Shown here: piece after piece, positions 19,278 to 27,657 of the stretch | How the letters are laid out: each line of letters starts with the position of its first letter | Numbering within the stretch: the stretch's first letter is position 1 | NCBI GenBank assembly: GCA_937942165.1 | Contig: CALDFW010000026.1 | Location: forward strand, 1-43,662 | Direction of reading: 5' to 3' | Length of the DNA: 43,662 bases | Source of the DNA: an uncultured bacterium | Lineage (GTDB): Bacteria > Latescibacterota > UBA2968 > UBA8231 | Position numbers and translations under genes: made by a program | The notes under the pieces: generated by a model | What the model saw: only the letters and a program-made list of their open reading frames with translations | Databases searched by the model: none | Told to the model about the DNA's origin: nothing

Positions 19278-20243
19278 ATGATCAGTCGCGACCAAATCCA
19301 GTCCCAACTCGACAATTGCCTCCTAGAGGCGCGTTTCAATCAATGGGAAACGCTGTATAAAAAGGGAAAAGTGCGCGACATGTACTTGCTTCCAGACAGG
19401 CGCGTGCTCATAACAACGGATCGCCAGAGCGCGTTTGATCACGTGCTCGGCGCCATCCCCCTCAAGGGCCAGGTGCTCAACCGCATTGCCCAGTACTGGT
19501 TTGAGCAAACTGCCGACATTGCTCCCAACCACATTGTAGAGGTGCCGGACGGCAACGTAACTATCGCGCGGGAACTAGAGATTCTGCCCGTCGAAATTGT
19601 CGTGCGCAGATATTTGACCGGCTCTTCTGACACCGCTATTTGGACGCACTACGACCGGGGCGTTCGGCAGTACTGCGGTCATTCCCTACCTGAGGGCATG
19701 GTAAAAAATCAGCGTTTTGAGACGACTCTTATCACTCCGACGACCAAGAGCGACGTGCACGACGAGCTGATTTCACGCGACGAGATTCTGGCGCAGGGGC
19801 TCGTAGCAACTGACGTTTGGGAGCGCGTCGAGGACGTCGCACTGCGCCTGTTTGCCCGCGGCGAAACACTGGCGGCCCAGCAGGGATTGATCTTGGTCGA
19901 CACAAAGTATGAGATGGGCCTCGACGCCGAAGGCAACTTGACGCTCGCTGACGAGGTGCACACGCCAGACTCCTCGCGCTTCTGGATTGCGGATTCCTAC
20001 GCCGAGCGGCACGGTCGCGGCGAAGAGCCGGACAATCTCGACAAGGAATTCCTGCGCTTGTGGCTGCGCGAAAAGGGCATATCCGATAGCCATATTCCAC
20101 AGCTGGATGACGAGATCCGCACGCAGGTCGCCGAGCGCTACATCGACCTGTATGAACGGATTACCGGCCAAACGTTCGAGGCCGAGTTGGGCGATCAGCC
20201 CATACTAGAGCGCATCGAAGAGCGCATTGCCCGCTACTTCTAA
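19278..20243 (+). CDS. purC: Phosphoribosylaminoimidazole-succinocarboxamide synthase
   Basis: A 321-residue SAICAR synthetase: it joins aspartate to CAIR using ATP in de novo purine synthesis. Family blocks are LYKKGKVRDMY, LITTDRQSAFDHVLGAIPLKG, VEVPDGNVTIARELEILPVEIVVRRYLTG (positions 90-118), LITPTTKSDVHDE, LILVDTKYEMGLD and EVHTPDSSRFW. The length matches the longer, eukaryote-like class of about 300 residues rather than the 237-residue E. coli form. The ATG at 19278 follows AGGAACGAG. An upstream open frame crosses the promoter and was discarded. It is not linked to other pur genes here. Confidence 0.96.
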   Translation: MISRDQIQSQLDNCLLEARFNQWETLYKKGKVRDMYLLPDRRVLITTDRQSAFDHVLGAIPLKGQVLNRIAQYWFEQTADIAPNHIVEVPDGNVTIARELEILPVEIVVRRYLTGSSDTAIWTHYDRGVRQYCGHSLPEGMVKNQRFETTLITPTTKSDVHDELISRDEILAQGLVATDVWERVEDVALRLFARGETLAAQQGLILVDTKYEMGLDAEGNLTLADEVHTPDSSRFWIADSYAERHGRGEEPDNLDKEFLRLWLREKGISDSHIPQLDDEIRTQVAERYIDLYERITGQTFEAELGDQPILERIEERIARYF

Positions 20244-20307
20244 GAGCCGGCTCGAGGCGGCAGGGGCGCTTGCGCTAACGCGTCGTGGAGCACTCATTTA
20301 ACACATC

Positions 20308-20493
20308 ATGCTGAAAACCCTTCTTCGCGCCTTTGTCGTTTTCCACCTGGAATCTCGCATGCCCACGCTTACGCCCGGAGCCGTGTGGGCATACTGGCGT
20401 TCGCGTCCGACCATACACTTTGTGCTGGACCAAACGCGCACAGCCCGCAGCAGTCAAATCAAACGGTCATTAGACCGGGTCTATCCTTTCTGA
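20308..20493 (+). CDS. Possible 61-residue basic small protein
   Basis: A short frame encoding a basic, partly hydrophobic peptide (begins MLKTLLRAFVVFHLESR). Its TGA overlaps the ATG of the next small gene (TGATG), a usual sign of translational coupling, and that next gene has no Shine-Dalgarno of its own. Against it: there is no Shine-Dalgarno here either, and no family is recognised. It may be chance. Confidence 0.22.
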   Translation: MLKTLLRAFVVFHLESRMPTLTPGAVWAYWRSRPTIHFVLDQTRTARSSQIKRSLDRVYPF

Positions 20494-20771
20494 TGCTACA
20501 CCGACAGCTACGCAACGCACTCGAAGAGATTTTCGGCTCAGCCTTTATAGAAGAGGCCCTCGCCAACCGCGAGATCGCCCACCTCGTGCTCTATGACCGA
20601 CCCGACGATTTTAAACGGACCGTGCTCGGCTTTCAGCGCCTCAATTTCCGCGATGAGCACACCACCTATGCCACCGAGCTAGAGCGCGACCTGGGCTTTG
20701 CTCTCATATGCGCTCTGCTCGACACCGAAACGCGCGACCTCGTCGCCGAACTGGGACTGAATTACCTATGA
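20493..20771 (+). CDS. Small protein of unknown function coupled to rhaB
   Basis: A 92-residue, probably cytoplasmic and mixed helical protein (MLHRQLRNALEEIFGSAF at the start; many Asp, Glu and Arg residues). No family is recognised. Its TGA overlaps the rhaB ATG (ATGA) and its own ATG overlaps the stop of a possible 61-residue frame. The codon and residue composition look coding, and the tight junction to rhaB supports it. It might be a regulator or chaperone of the rhamnulokinase, but that is position-based inference. A longer version starting at a GTG at 20385 is possible. Confidence 0.6.
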   Translation: MLHRQLRNALEEIFGSAFIEEALANREIAHLVLYDRPDDFKRTVLGFQRLNFRDEHTTYATELERDLGFALICALLDTETRDLVAELGLNYL

Positions 20772-22237
20772 GCACGCGCACTATGCTGGCTTTTGACCTA
20801 GGCGCTGAGAGTGGCCGGGCCATACTGGGACATTTCGACGGCGAGCGCCTGCGGCTTGAGGAGAAGCACCGCTTCGGGAACGGCCCCGTCCAAATTCTCG
20901 ATCGACTCTACTGGAATCCGCTCGGGCTCTTCTCGGAAATGAAGGAGGGACTAGGCCTAGCCGCTAAGGCGCAGAGCGGAACGATAGACTCTGTGGGCAT
21001 TGATACCTGGGGCGTAGACTTTGCGCTGCTAGGGCCGGGAGACGCGCTGCTCGACAACCCGCGCAACTACCGCGACCCGCGCACCGACGGCCTGCTAGAA
21101 GAGGCGTTTTCACGCGTGCCGCGCGAAGAAATTTTTGCCCAAACCGGCATTCAGTTCATGAAGTTCAACACGCTCTACCAGCTGCTGGCCATGCGCTCGT
21201 CGCCGCTGCTGGACCAGGCTCACACCCTGCTGCTCATGGGGGACCTATTTAACTTTTTCTTTACCGGTGCCAAGGTGTGCGAGTTTTCCAATGCCACGAC
21301 CACGCAATTCTACAATCCCAGCACGGGCGATTGGGCCCGAACACTGTTGGATAGGTTCGACCTACCCCACCACTTTCTTCCCGAGATCGTCGAGCCGGCA
21401 ACGCACATTGGCCACCTGACCGACTCGATATCTCAGGAGCTTGGCATACAGCCCGTTCCGTTTATCGCACCCGCCACGCACGACACTGGCTCGGCCGTGG
21501 CAGCCGTGCCGACGGAAGACACCGACTATGCCTATATCAGCTCGGGGACCTGGTCTCTCATGGGCGCAGAGATAGAGGCCCCCATACTGAGCGAAAGCGC
21601 CTTGGCGCATAATTTTACCAACGAGGGCGGCGTCGGGCGCACCTATCGCTTCTTAAAAAATATAATGGGCCTGTGGCTCGTGCAGGAATGCAGGCGCCAG
21701 TGGGAGCGCGAAGGTCAATCGTACAGCTATGCGGAACTGACGGAAATGGCCGCACGCGCGCCCGCATTTACGGCCATTATCGACCCCGACGACGAGCGTT
21801 TTATCACGCCGGGCGACATGCCCGCACGCATCCGCGCCTACTGCGGGGAAACCGGTCAAACGGTGCCAGAGGAACCGGGCGCGATCGTTCGGCTGGCGCT
21901 CGAGGCGCTGGCCCTTAAATACCGCTATGTTCTGAACTCCTTAGAGGATCTGTTTAAACGGCGTTTGGGACGCATCCACATCGTCGGCGGCGGCATCCAA
22001 AACCAGCTGCTCTGCCAGTTCACGGCCGACGCCACGCAGCGGCCCGTCGTTGCAGGACCGGTCGAAGCTACGGCCATCGGCAACCTCATGGTGCAGGCGC
22101 TCGGCTTGGGAGAGGTCGGTTCCCTCGACGAGGCGCGCCAGGTCGTGCGCACCTCTTTTGCGCCCGCATATTACGCGCCGACCTCCGGCCAAGATTGGGA
22201 CGCCGCATACGAGCACTTTTGTAAGCAGCTCGCCTAA
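20768..22237 (+). CDS. rhaB: L-rhamnulokinase-like FGGY kinase
   Basis: A 489-residue sugar kinase that phosphorylates L-rhamnulose at O1. Typical blocks are LAFDLGAESGRAILG (N-terminal phosphate loop), IDTWGVDFALL, PATHDTGSAVAAVP, SSGTWSLMGAE, FTNEGGVGRTYRFLKNIMGLWLVQE (positions 286-310) and a C-terminal HIVGGGIQNQLLCQ with PVEATAIGNLMVQALG. The FTNEGG...RFLKNIMGLW block is characteristic of RhaB within the FGGY family. No rhamnose isomerase, aldolase or transporter is next to it, so the pathway must be completed elsewhere. It overlaps the preceding 92-residue gene by four bases. Confidence 0.92.
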   Translation: MSTRTMLAFDLGAESGRAILGHFDGERLRLEEKHRFGNGPVQILDRLYWNPLGLFSEMKEGLGLAAKAQSGTIDSVGIDTWGVDFALLGPGDALLDNPRNYRDPRTDGLLEEAFSRVPREEIFAQTGIQFMKFNTLYQLLAMRSSPLLDQAHTLLLMGDLFNFFFTGAKVCEFSNATTTQFYNPSTGDWARTLLDRFDLPHHFLPEIVEPATHIGHLTDSISQELGIQPVPFIAPATHDTGSAVAAVPTEDTDYAYISSGTWSLMGAEIEAPILSESALAHNFTNEGGVGRTYRFLKNIMGLWLVQECRRQWEREGQSYSYAELTEMAARAPAFTAIIDPDDERFITPGDMPARIRAYCGETGQTVPEEPGAIVRLALEALALKYRYVLNSLEDLFKRRLGRIHIVGGGIQNQLLCQFTADATQRPVVAGPVEATAIGNLMVQALGLGEVGSLDEARQVVRTSFAPAYYAPTSGQDWDAAYEHFCKQLA

Positions 22238-22317
22238 CGCACCGCCTGCACGACGTCGCACCACGGCCTAAACGCCCTGTGCGCTAAGTGCGGAACTTCT
22301 CACAGGCATCGCTCGTT

Positions 22318-22349
22318 CTATGGGGGTAGACACCCCTCTTAACCCATAG
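22318..22349 (+). promoter_or_regulatory. Inverted repeat immediately upstream of the sigma-factor start
   Basis: A 7-bp perfect repeat CTATGGG/CCCATAG (22318-22324 and 22343-22349) encloses a second, competing 5-bp hairpin GGGGT/ACCCC (22323-22327 and 22332-22336). It ends eight bases before the ATG, where no Shine-Dalgarno is visible. The two stems share bases and cannot fully coexist. Confidence 0.4.
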
Positions 22350-22357
22350 CTGAGCCC

Positions 22358-23188
22358 ATGCAAACACCGAATGATTCCATCGCAGCCTACTGGCGCGACA
22401 TCCAGCACTTCGAACCACTGAGTCGACAGCGCGAAGGCGAGCTCTTTGGTCTGGCCCGGCAGGGAGACCAGCAGGCGATTGACGAATTGGTCCAGTCCAA
22501 TCTGCGCTTTGTCGTGCGCATCGCCAAAGAGTACAACGGGCGCGGCCTGTCCTTTATCGAGCTAATCTCCGAAGGCAATGTAGGTCTGATAGAAGCCATC
22601 AAGCGCTTTGACGAAACGCGCGGCTTTAAGTTTATCACCTATGCCGTTTGGTGGATTCGCCAAGCCATCCTCAAAGCAATAGCGGAGGGCAGCAAGATAG
22701 CGCGTCCCCCCATGAGCCAGATAAGCGATCTGCAGAAAGTAGAGAAACGGACGAGCTCCCTCAGCCAGCAGCTGGGGCGCACGCCGACGCTAGACGAAAT
22801 TGCAGAAGACACCGAAATGAGCCCAGAGCGAACCCGCAACGCGCTGTGGGCCAGCAGCGGCGACCTCTCACTCGACGGACCGGCCTTTGCCGACGAGGAC
22901 CAACCGCATATGGCGCACCTGCGAGATGAACACATCGATCTCGAAGGCGATTTGGAGCGCCAGCTGCTAGAGACAACGCTGAAGAAGTGCCTCGGCATAC
23001 TAGACGAGCGCGAAGTCTATATCATCCGCTGCTACTTTGGCCTAGACGGCAGTGAGGACATCACGCTGCAGGAAATAGGCGTACACCTGGGCCTAACTCG
23101 GGAACGCGTGCGCCAGCTGCGAGACCGCGCCTTGAATAAGATGCGCACCAAGTACGGCAACCTGCTCATCGAAATGAGCAGAAACTGA
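22358..23188 (+). CDS. RNA polymerase sigma factor, SigA/RpoD-like short form
   Basis: A 276-residue sigma70-family factor without region 1.1. It begins with region 1.2 (DSIAAYWRDIQHFEPLSRQREGELF), then region 2 with LVQSNLRFVVRIAKEYNGRGL, FIELISEGNVGLIEAIKRFD and the DNA-reading 2.4 helix YAVWWIRQAILKAI. Region 3 follows, then region 4 with DEREVYIIRCYFGLDG and the helix-turn-helix TLQEIGVHLGLTRERVRQL. The short architecture is that of the primary factor in Bacteroidota and relatives, but it also fits group 2 factors, so I do not assign rpoD. The ATG lies just after an inverted repeat and lacks a clear Shine-Dalgarno. Confidence 0.92.
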   Translation: MQTPNDSIAAYWRDIQHFEPLSRQREGELFGLARQGDQQAIDELVQSNLRFVVRIAKEYNGRGLSFIELISEGNVGLIEAIKRFDETRGFKFITYAVWWIRQAILKAIAEGSKIARPPMSQISDLQKVEKRTSSLSQQLGRTPTLDEIAEDTEMSPERTRNALWASSGDLSLDGPAFADEDQPHMAHLRDEHIDLEGDLERQLLETTLKKCLGILDEREVYIIRCYFGLDGSEDITLQEIGVHLGLTRERVRQLRDRALNKMRTKYGNLLIEMSRN

Positions 23189-23324
23189 TCTGCAAGATCT
23201 CGCACTCCACACCTTGATGCCATCCATTAAATCTATTTTCTTATATATTCGTTTTGTCCGTTTTCGAATTGAACCGTCTGCACGGCGCTTCGCGCAGCCC
23301 ATTCCACGCACAGGGGAGGCAACA

Positions 23325-24155
23325 GTGCGCTATAACTTGGCCGACCTCCATACGCATTCCTTCTGTTCGGATGGCATGCGGACTCCCACGCAGGCCGTGG
23401 AAGAGGCCCGCGATGCCGGTCTACAGGCGCTGAGCCTGACAGATCACGACACCGTCGAAGGGATCGATGAAGCCATCGAAGCGGGCAAACAGCTTGGTGT
23501 AGAGGTCATTGCCGGCAGCGAGCTCAGCGCGCACGTGCGCGAACGAGAAGTCCACCTATTGGCCTATCTGATGGACTGGAACAACGACGAGCTCAACAGC
23601 GGCCTCAGCCAGGTGCATCAGGCGCGGCGCCAGCGCGGCGTGGCCATTGTAGAGAGGCTCAACGACATGGGCCTGAGCATCGAGCTAGAAGAGGTGTTAG
23701 ACAGAGCACAGGGCAGCCCACTGGGCCGGCCCCACATTGCCGCCGTCATGATTGAAAAAGGGCTCGTTGCCGACAAAGACGAAGCGTTTAACCGCTACAT
23801 CGGCGACCGCGCACCGGCGTTTCGCGCCAAGCCTCATATTTCGGCCCAAGAGGTCATCGCGCGCGTGCATCGCGCCGGCGGCGTAACCTTTCTGGCCCAT
23901 CCTGGACACAGCCTGCCCGACGCCGTCATCCAGCAGCTTATCGGCTTCGGACTGGACGGCATTGAAGTCTTTCATCCCGCTCATCAACCGCCCCAAATTG
24001 ACTTTTACACCCAGCTGGCCCAACGGAACGATCTGCTCATATCGGGCGGATCCGACAGCCACGGAGATGCGCACGGTACGCGTATCGGCGACTATGGCAT
24101 CGGCTACGAAGCCATTGAAGCGATGCGCGCTCGCGCTGCGCGCTATGCCGCCTAG
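23325..24155 (+). CDS. PHP-domain phosphoesterase (RNase AM/TrpH-like)
   Basis: A 276-residue PHP metal-dependent phosphoesterase. Metal-binding blocks: DLHTHSFCSDG, SLTDHDTVEG, IAGSELSA, VHLLAYLMD, RPHIAAVMIEKGLV, FLAHPGHS and GGSDSHGD. The family includes 5'-to-3' exonucleases that trim RNA ends and hydrolyse pAp and 5' nucleotides. The GTG at 23325 has GGGGAGG at good spacing. An upstream ATG would add 37 basic residues read through an AT-rich promoter-like stretch with a TATATT at 23244-23249, and was discarded. It stands first in the plus-strand envelope block, 19 bases before the propeller gene. Confidence 0.9.
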   Translation: MRYNLADLHTHSFCSDGMRTPTQAVEEARDAGLQALSLTDHDTVEGIDEAIEAGKQLGVEVIAGSELSAHVREREVHLLAYLMDWNNDELNSGLSQVHQARRQRGVAIVERLNDMGLSIELEEVLDRAQGSPLGRPHIAAVMIEKGLVADKDEAFNRYIGDRAPAFRAKPHISAQEVIARVHRAGGVTFLAHPGHSLPDAVIQQLIGFGLDGIEVFHPAHQPPQIDFYTQLAQRNDLLISGGSDSHGDAHGTRIGDYGIGYEAIEAMRARAARYAA

Positions 24156-24174
24156 CCCACACTGCTCAAACCGT

Positions 24175-25848
24175 ATGTCTATACTGAATCGAGCCCTCTG
24201 TATGACTCGATGGTCCTATGCCATCGCGCTCCTATGTCTCCTAGTCTCTTCGCACACAGCGGACGCTCTCCCGCAGCGCTTTCACCAGAGCGCTGCGCCG
24301 ACCGAGCCTATTTCAGGACTATTCGGGACGGAAATAGGCGACATCGCGTGGAGTGGCCGCTATCTGTGGGCCGCGACGGAAAGTGGCGTGGCACGCCTCG
24401 ACCCTCGTCAGGCCGCCGGCACTTCGGCGGGCGATTGGGTGACTTTCACCAGCCTGAACGGACTGGGACGCGGCTCCATTAGTGCGCTGGATGCGGTAGG
24501 CGATACCGTGTGGGTCGCAACGATTGTCGATACCACCACGAGCATTGGAACGCGACAGATGGGCACGGGGCTGAGCTTCTCGCACGATGCGGGCAGCACC
24601 TGGACGCATATCCCCAACGAAGCCATTTTCAATCCGCAAATTCCCAGCTTTGAGCGTGGCCCTGGCACGCAGATTGACAACGGCTGCTTTGGCCTGTCGA
24701 TCGGAGAAGGCGAGGTCTGGGCGGCGTTTTTTGCGGGGTCGACGGTGCGACTGAGCGACGACGGGACGCGCTGGCAGCGCGCGCTGCCGGACGGAGCGGA
24801 CGACATCGTCTATTTCGCACGCGATACAGCCGCCGATAGTCTGCGCATTCTGGCCGACAGTTTGGCCAACGCCGGCGCTGACCCCGCGCTTGTCATCGAG
24901 GCACTGGCCGCTTCTGACAGCCTAGCCAGTCAGGGGCTGCTGCACCGCACGTTCTCTGTCTTGGCCTACGGAGATACCGTCTGGGTCGGGACTTCCAGCG
25001 GCTTGACGCGCTCCTTTGACGGTGGGCAGACTTGGCGAAACACCAAAGTGCGTCTCGACCGAGAAGGTGCGGTTATACCCGGTCAGATTGGCGCCAATTG
25101 GGTGCTCTCTGTAGAACGACAGATCGCGGCAGACGGCACCTCCATCCTATGGGTGGGAACCAACGTAACGGGCCTGCCCGGGGAGACCGCCTCCATGGCC
25201 TACAGCCTCGACAGTGGAGCAACGTGGACGGTGACGGGCACGACCTTTGCCTGGGACTTTGCATTTACCGAACGCTTTGCCTGGGCGGCCACCAGTCAGG
25301 GACTGCTCAGGAGAGCCTATGACGGCCCCGCATGGGAAGCCGTAGAAGTCACCAGCGGTGAATCGCTAAGCGGCACGTTTGTCGGCTTGGAGACCCTCCC
25401 ATCAGACGAGGGCCGCGTGCTGTGGGCCGGCGCAGAAAATGGACTGGGACGCAGCGTAGACGAAGGGTCTAGCTGGCGCATCATTCGCGACCTAGTGCGC
25501 GTGCGCACCCTAGACACGGACACCTTTGTCGGCGGGGGCGGCGTGCGCGACAGCACGGCCGTCACCTACGCAGCGCCCAACCCCTTTTCACCTTCGGCCG
25601 GCGATCGCGCGCTCATCGTTTTCAGCCTGCAGGAAGACGCGGGCGTAGACATCGACATATACGATTTTGCCAGCCGCAAGGTGCGCACGCTAGCGAGCGG
25701 CACCCGCTTTTCTGGCAACATCGATCACCAAGTGCCCTGGGACGGCAGCGACGACAGCGGTCAGTCCGTCGCCAACGGCACCTATTTCTACCGTATACAA
25801 ACCGACTCCGGCCAACGGGCCTTTGGCAAAGTGGTGGTCTTAGATTGA
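24175..25848 (+). CDS. Exported propeller protein with C-terminal FlgD-like Ig domain
   Basis: A 557-residue exported protein. A signal peptide lies within residues 10-33 (ALLCLLVSSHTADA); an ATG at 24202 is a nearly equal start. The body has propeller-type repeats such as IAWSGRYLWAATESGVARLD, TVWVGTSSGLTRSFDGGQTW and VLWAGAENGLGRSVDEGSSW, close to BNR/two-component-propeller blades. The last 85 residues form a FlgD-type Ig domain: ANPFSPS, VDIDIYDFASRKVRTL, WDGSDDSGQSVANGTYFYRI and the end GKVVVLD. In FCB-group bacteria such C-terminal domains are common on surface proteins and resemble type IX sorting domains. The stop overlaps the start of the next barrel gene by four bases. Function unknown; surface or periplasmic location inferred. 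Confidence 0.85.
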   Translation: MSILNRALCMTRWSYAIALLCLLVSSHTADALPQRFHQSAAPTEPISGLFGTEIGDIAWSGRYLWAATESGVARLDPRQAAGTSAGDWVTFTSLNGLGRGSISALDAVGDTVWVATIVDTTTSIGTRQMGTGLSFSHDAGSTWTHIPNEAIFNPQIPSFERGPGTQIDNGCFGLSIGEGEVWAAFFAGSTVRLSDDGTRWQRALPDGADDIVYFARDTAADSLRILADSLANAGADPALVIEALAASDSLASQGLLHRTFSVLAYGDTVWVGTSSGLTRSFDGGQTWRNTKVRLDREGAVIPGQIGANWVLSVERQIAADGTSILWVGTNVTGLPGETASMAYSLDSGATWTVTGTTFAWDFAFTERFAWAATSQGLLRRAYDGPAWEAVEVTSGESLSGTFVGLETLPSDEGRVLWAGAENGLGRSVDEGSSWRIIRDLVRVRTLDTDTFVGGGGVRDSTAVTYAAPNPFSPSAGDRALIVFSLQEDAGVDIDIYDFASRKVRTLASGTRFSGNIDHQVPWDGSDDSGQSVANGTYFYRIQTDSGQRAFGKVVVLD

Positions 25849-26780
25849 GTAATGCGCTTTCCATAGGCCTCTGCGCTCTTGCGCTTCTATGCACGCCGCT
25901 GCAGGCCGCCGATTTTGCCGGCGCCTTCTTAGAGACCGGCCTCGGCACGCGCGCGCTCGGCATGGGGGGTGCCTTCAATGCCGTGGCCGCCGGGCCAGAT
26001 GCGCCCTATTGGAACCCAGCCGGCCTGTCTCGCGCACGGGGTTTGGCTGGACAGACGTCCATGCAAACGCTCGCCCTCGACCGACGCGTTAACACGGCCT
26101 CGGTCGCGCTCAATCCACGCGGCGATATGGGCTTTGGCTTCGCCTGGCTGCACGCCAGCACGGGAGACATAGAAGGGCGCACGGCCAGCGGTCAGCGCAC
26201 CGGTTCCGTTAGCGACGTCTCCAACGCCTTTCTCGTGGCAACCGGACGCAGCTTAGGAGACAAGCTGAGCATCGGCTTTGCCATGAAAATTTTTGACCAG
26301 CGCATAGAAGCTCCATTTTCAGATGCTTCAACGGCCAACGGACACGGATTCGACGTCGGTTTACAGTATGCACTTGGAAAACGGCTCACGCTAGGCGTAG
26401 CAGCGCGCAATCTGAGCGCTTCGCTCAACTGGAAAGTGCGCCTGACCAACGGGCAGAGCAGCAGCACGGAAGACCCGCTGCCCCGCGTGCTATCGGCCGG
26501 TATCGCCTACCGTCCCTTCGCTCAGGGGACGCTGGGCTTCGAACTTACCGGAGGGGATGAAACCAGAGCGCACGTGGGCGGTGAATGGACGGTAAGTCCC
26601 CTGCTCACGCTGCGGTCCGGCCTGCGCGACATGGGCGGCGAAGAGGCCTTGGGGCAGCTCTCGGCCGGACTGAGCCTGAGGCCCATGCGCAGTCAAAGGC
26701 TGCAGTTTCACTACGCCTACAGCACAGATCCCATCGGCGTCGATGCGCGCACAACCGTTGGCTTAGAGGTGTCTTTCTAA
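25845..26780 (+). CDS. PorV/PorQ-family outer-membrane barrel protein (first copy)
   Basis: A 311-residue predicted outer-membrane beta-barrel. A signal peptide (about 1-22, ending LQAAD) is followed by the family opening GLGTRALGMGGAFNAVA and YWNPAGLSRARG, then alternating beta strands to a final aromatic residue (VGLEVSF). PorV is a type IX secretion shuttle in Bacteroidota; PorV/PorQ homologues are widespread in FCB phyla that lack full type IX systems. The start is a TTG overlapping the TGA of the propeller gene (TTGA). The nearest ATG is out of frame. Adjacent second copy at 26782. Confidence 0.85.
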   Translation: MSNALSIGLCALALLCTPLQAADFAGAFLETGLGTRALGMGGAFNAVAAGPDAPYWNPAGLSRARGLAGQTSMQTLALDRRVNTASVALNPRGDMGFGFAWLHASTGDIEGRTASGQRTGSVSDVSNAFLVATGRSLGDKLSIGFAMKIFDQRIEAPFSDASTANGHGFDVGLQYALGKRLTLGVAARNLSASLNWKVRLTNGQSSSTEDPLPRVLSAGIAYRPFAQGTLGFELTGGDETRAHVGGEWTVSPLLTLRSGLRDMGGEEALGQLSAGLSLRPMRSQRLQFHYAYSTDPIGVDARTTVGLEVSF

Positions 26781-26781
26781 C

Positions 26782-27657
26782 ATGCGTCACCTCTTTCTCT
26801 TCATCGCGCTGCTGAGTCCTCTGCACGTCTCTGCACAAACGGCGGGGTTTCCGTCCTTGCGCCTGAGCGGCAGCGCGCGACCGGCGGGCATGGCGAATTT
26901 GAGTGCGGCTTTACAAGGCCCCGAAGCCGCCAACCCAGCCGCCCTCTCTGCCACGACCCAACGAGCCTATGCGTTTTCGCACAACGCTTGGATAGGAGAC
27001 ATCGAACAGCAGCACCTGCACGCGGTCAAACAGGGCACGCACAGTGCCTGGGCTCTGCGCGCACAGATCTGGCAGGCCGATGGACTCGATTATCGCACGG
27101 GCCCCAGCAGCCAGCCGCTGGGCACGTTTGGTGCGTATGACCTAGCCGCGGGTGTCGTTTATGCGCGTCGCCTATCGAGTGAAATGCGCTTGGGTGCCCA
27201 GCTGAAACTGCTGCACCAGTCAATCTCAACCCATTCGGCCGTTGGCTACGGCGTTGATCTAGGCTTGCTCTACCCCCTCGGGGATCATCTCTTGGCGGGC
27301 GCGGCCCTACTCAATGCAGGAGCCATGAACCGACTCGAGCAGCTCGCAACGCCCTTGCCCACAGAAGGGCGCATCGGCCTGACGTACGGCGGGGTGCAGG
27401 ACCTGCTCTTGGGCGTCGAAGTGCAAAAGGCGCGCGAGACCGACCTCAGCGTTCATGCCGGAGGACAGTATTGGGCTCAGCCGTTCTTGGCCCTGCGCCT
27501 GGGCTACCAAACGGCAGACAACCGCGGCCTATCGGGTGGAATGCGCATCCGCGTCCGTTCGTGGTCAGTGGACTACGCCTATATGCCCTTCTCCGACGGA
27601 CTCGGTCAAGCACACCAGCTGAGCCTCCAGTTTAACGGGGGGACGGCAGCACGATGA
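26782..27657 (+). CDS. PorV/PorQ-family outer-membrane barrel protein (second copy)
   Basis: A 291-residue predicted beta-barrel with a signal peptide (about 1-19, LHVSAQ). LRLSGSARPAGMANLSAAL and ANPAALSA replace the 'G.RA.GMG.A' and 'NPA.L' opening of the family, and strands such as YGVDLGLLYPLG, LLLGVEVQKAR and RLGYQTADNRGLSGGMRI follow. It is diverged from the first copy but of the same type. It starts one base after the first copy ends, and its stop overlaps the M50 protease start (ATGA). Location outer membrane, role in export or assembly inferred. Confidence 0.8.
   Translation: MRHLFLFIALLSPLHVSAQTAGFPSLRLSGSARPAGMANLSAALQGPEAANPAALSATTQRAYAFSHNAWIGDIEQQHLHAVKQGTHSAWALRAQIWQADGLDYRTGPSSQPLGTFGAYDLAAGVVYARRLSSEMRLGAQLKLLHQSISTHSAVGYGVDLGLLYPLGDHLLAGAALLNAGAMNRLEQLATPLPTEGRIGLTYGGVQDLLLGVEVQKARETDLSVHAGGQYWAQPFLALRLGYQTADNRGLSGGMRIRVRSWSVDYAYMPFSDGLGQAHQLSLQFNGGTAAR

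Noticed and set aside
22276-22306. Terminator for rhaB (CCTGTG/CACAGG)
   Set aside because: The stem is only 6 bp with a 19-base loop and no U-run.
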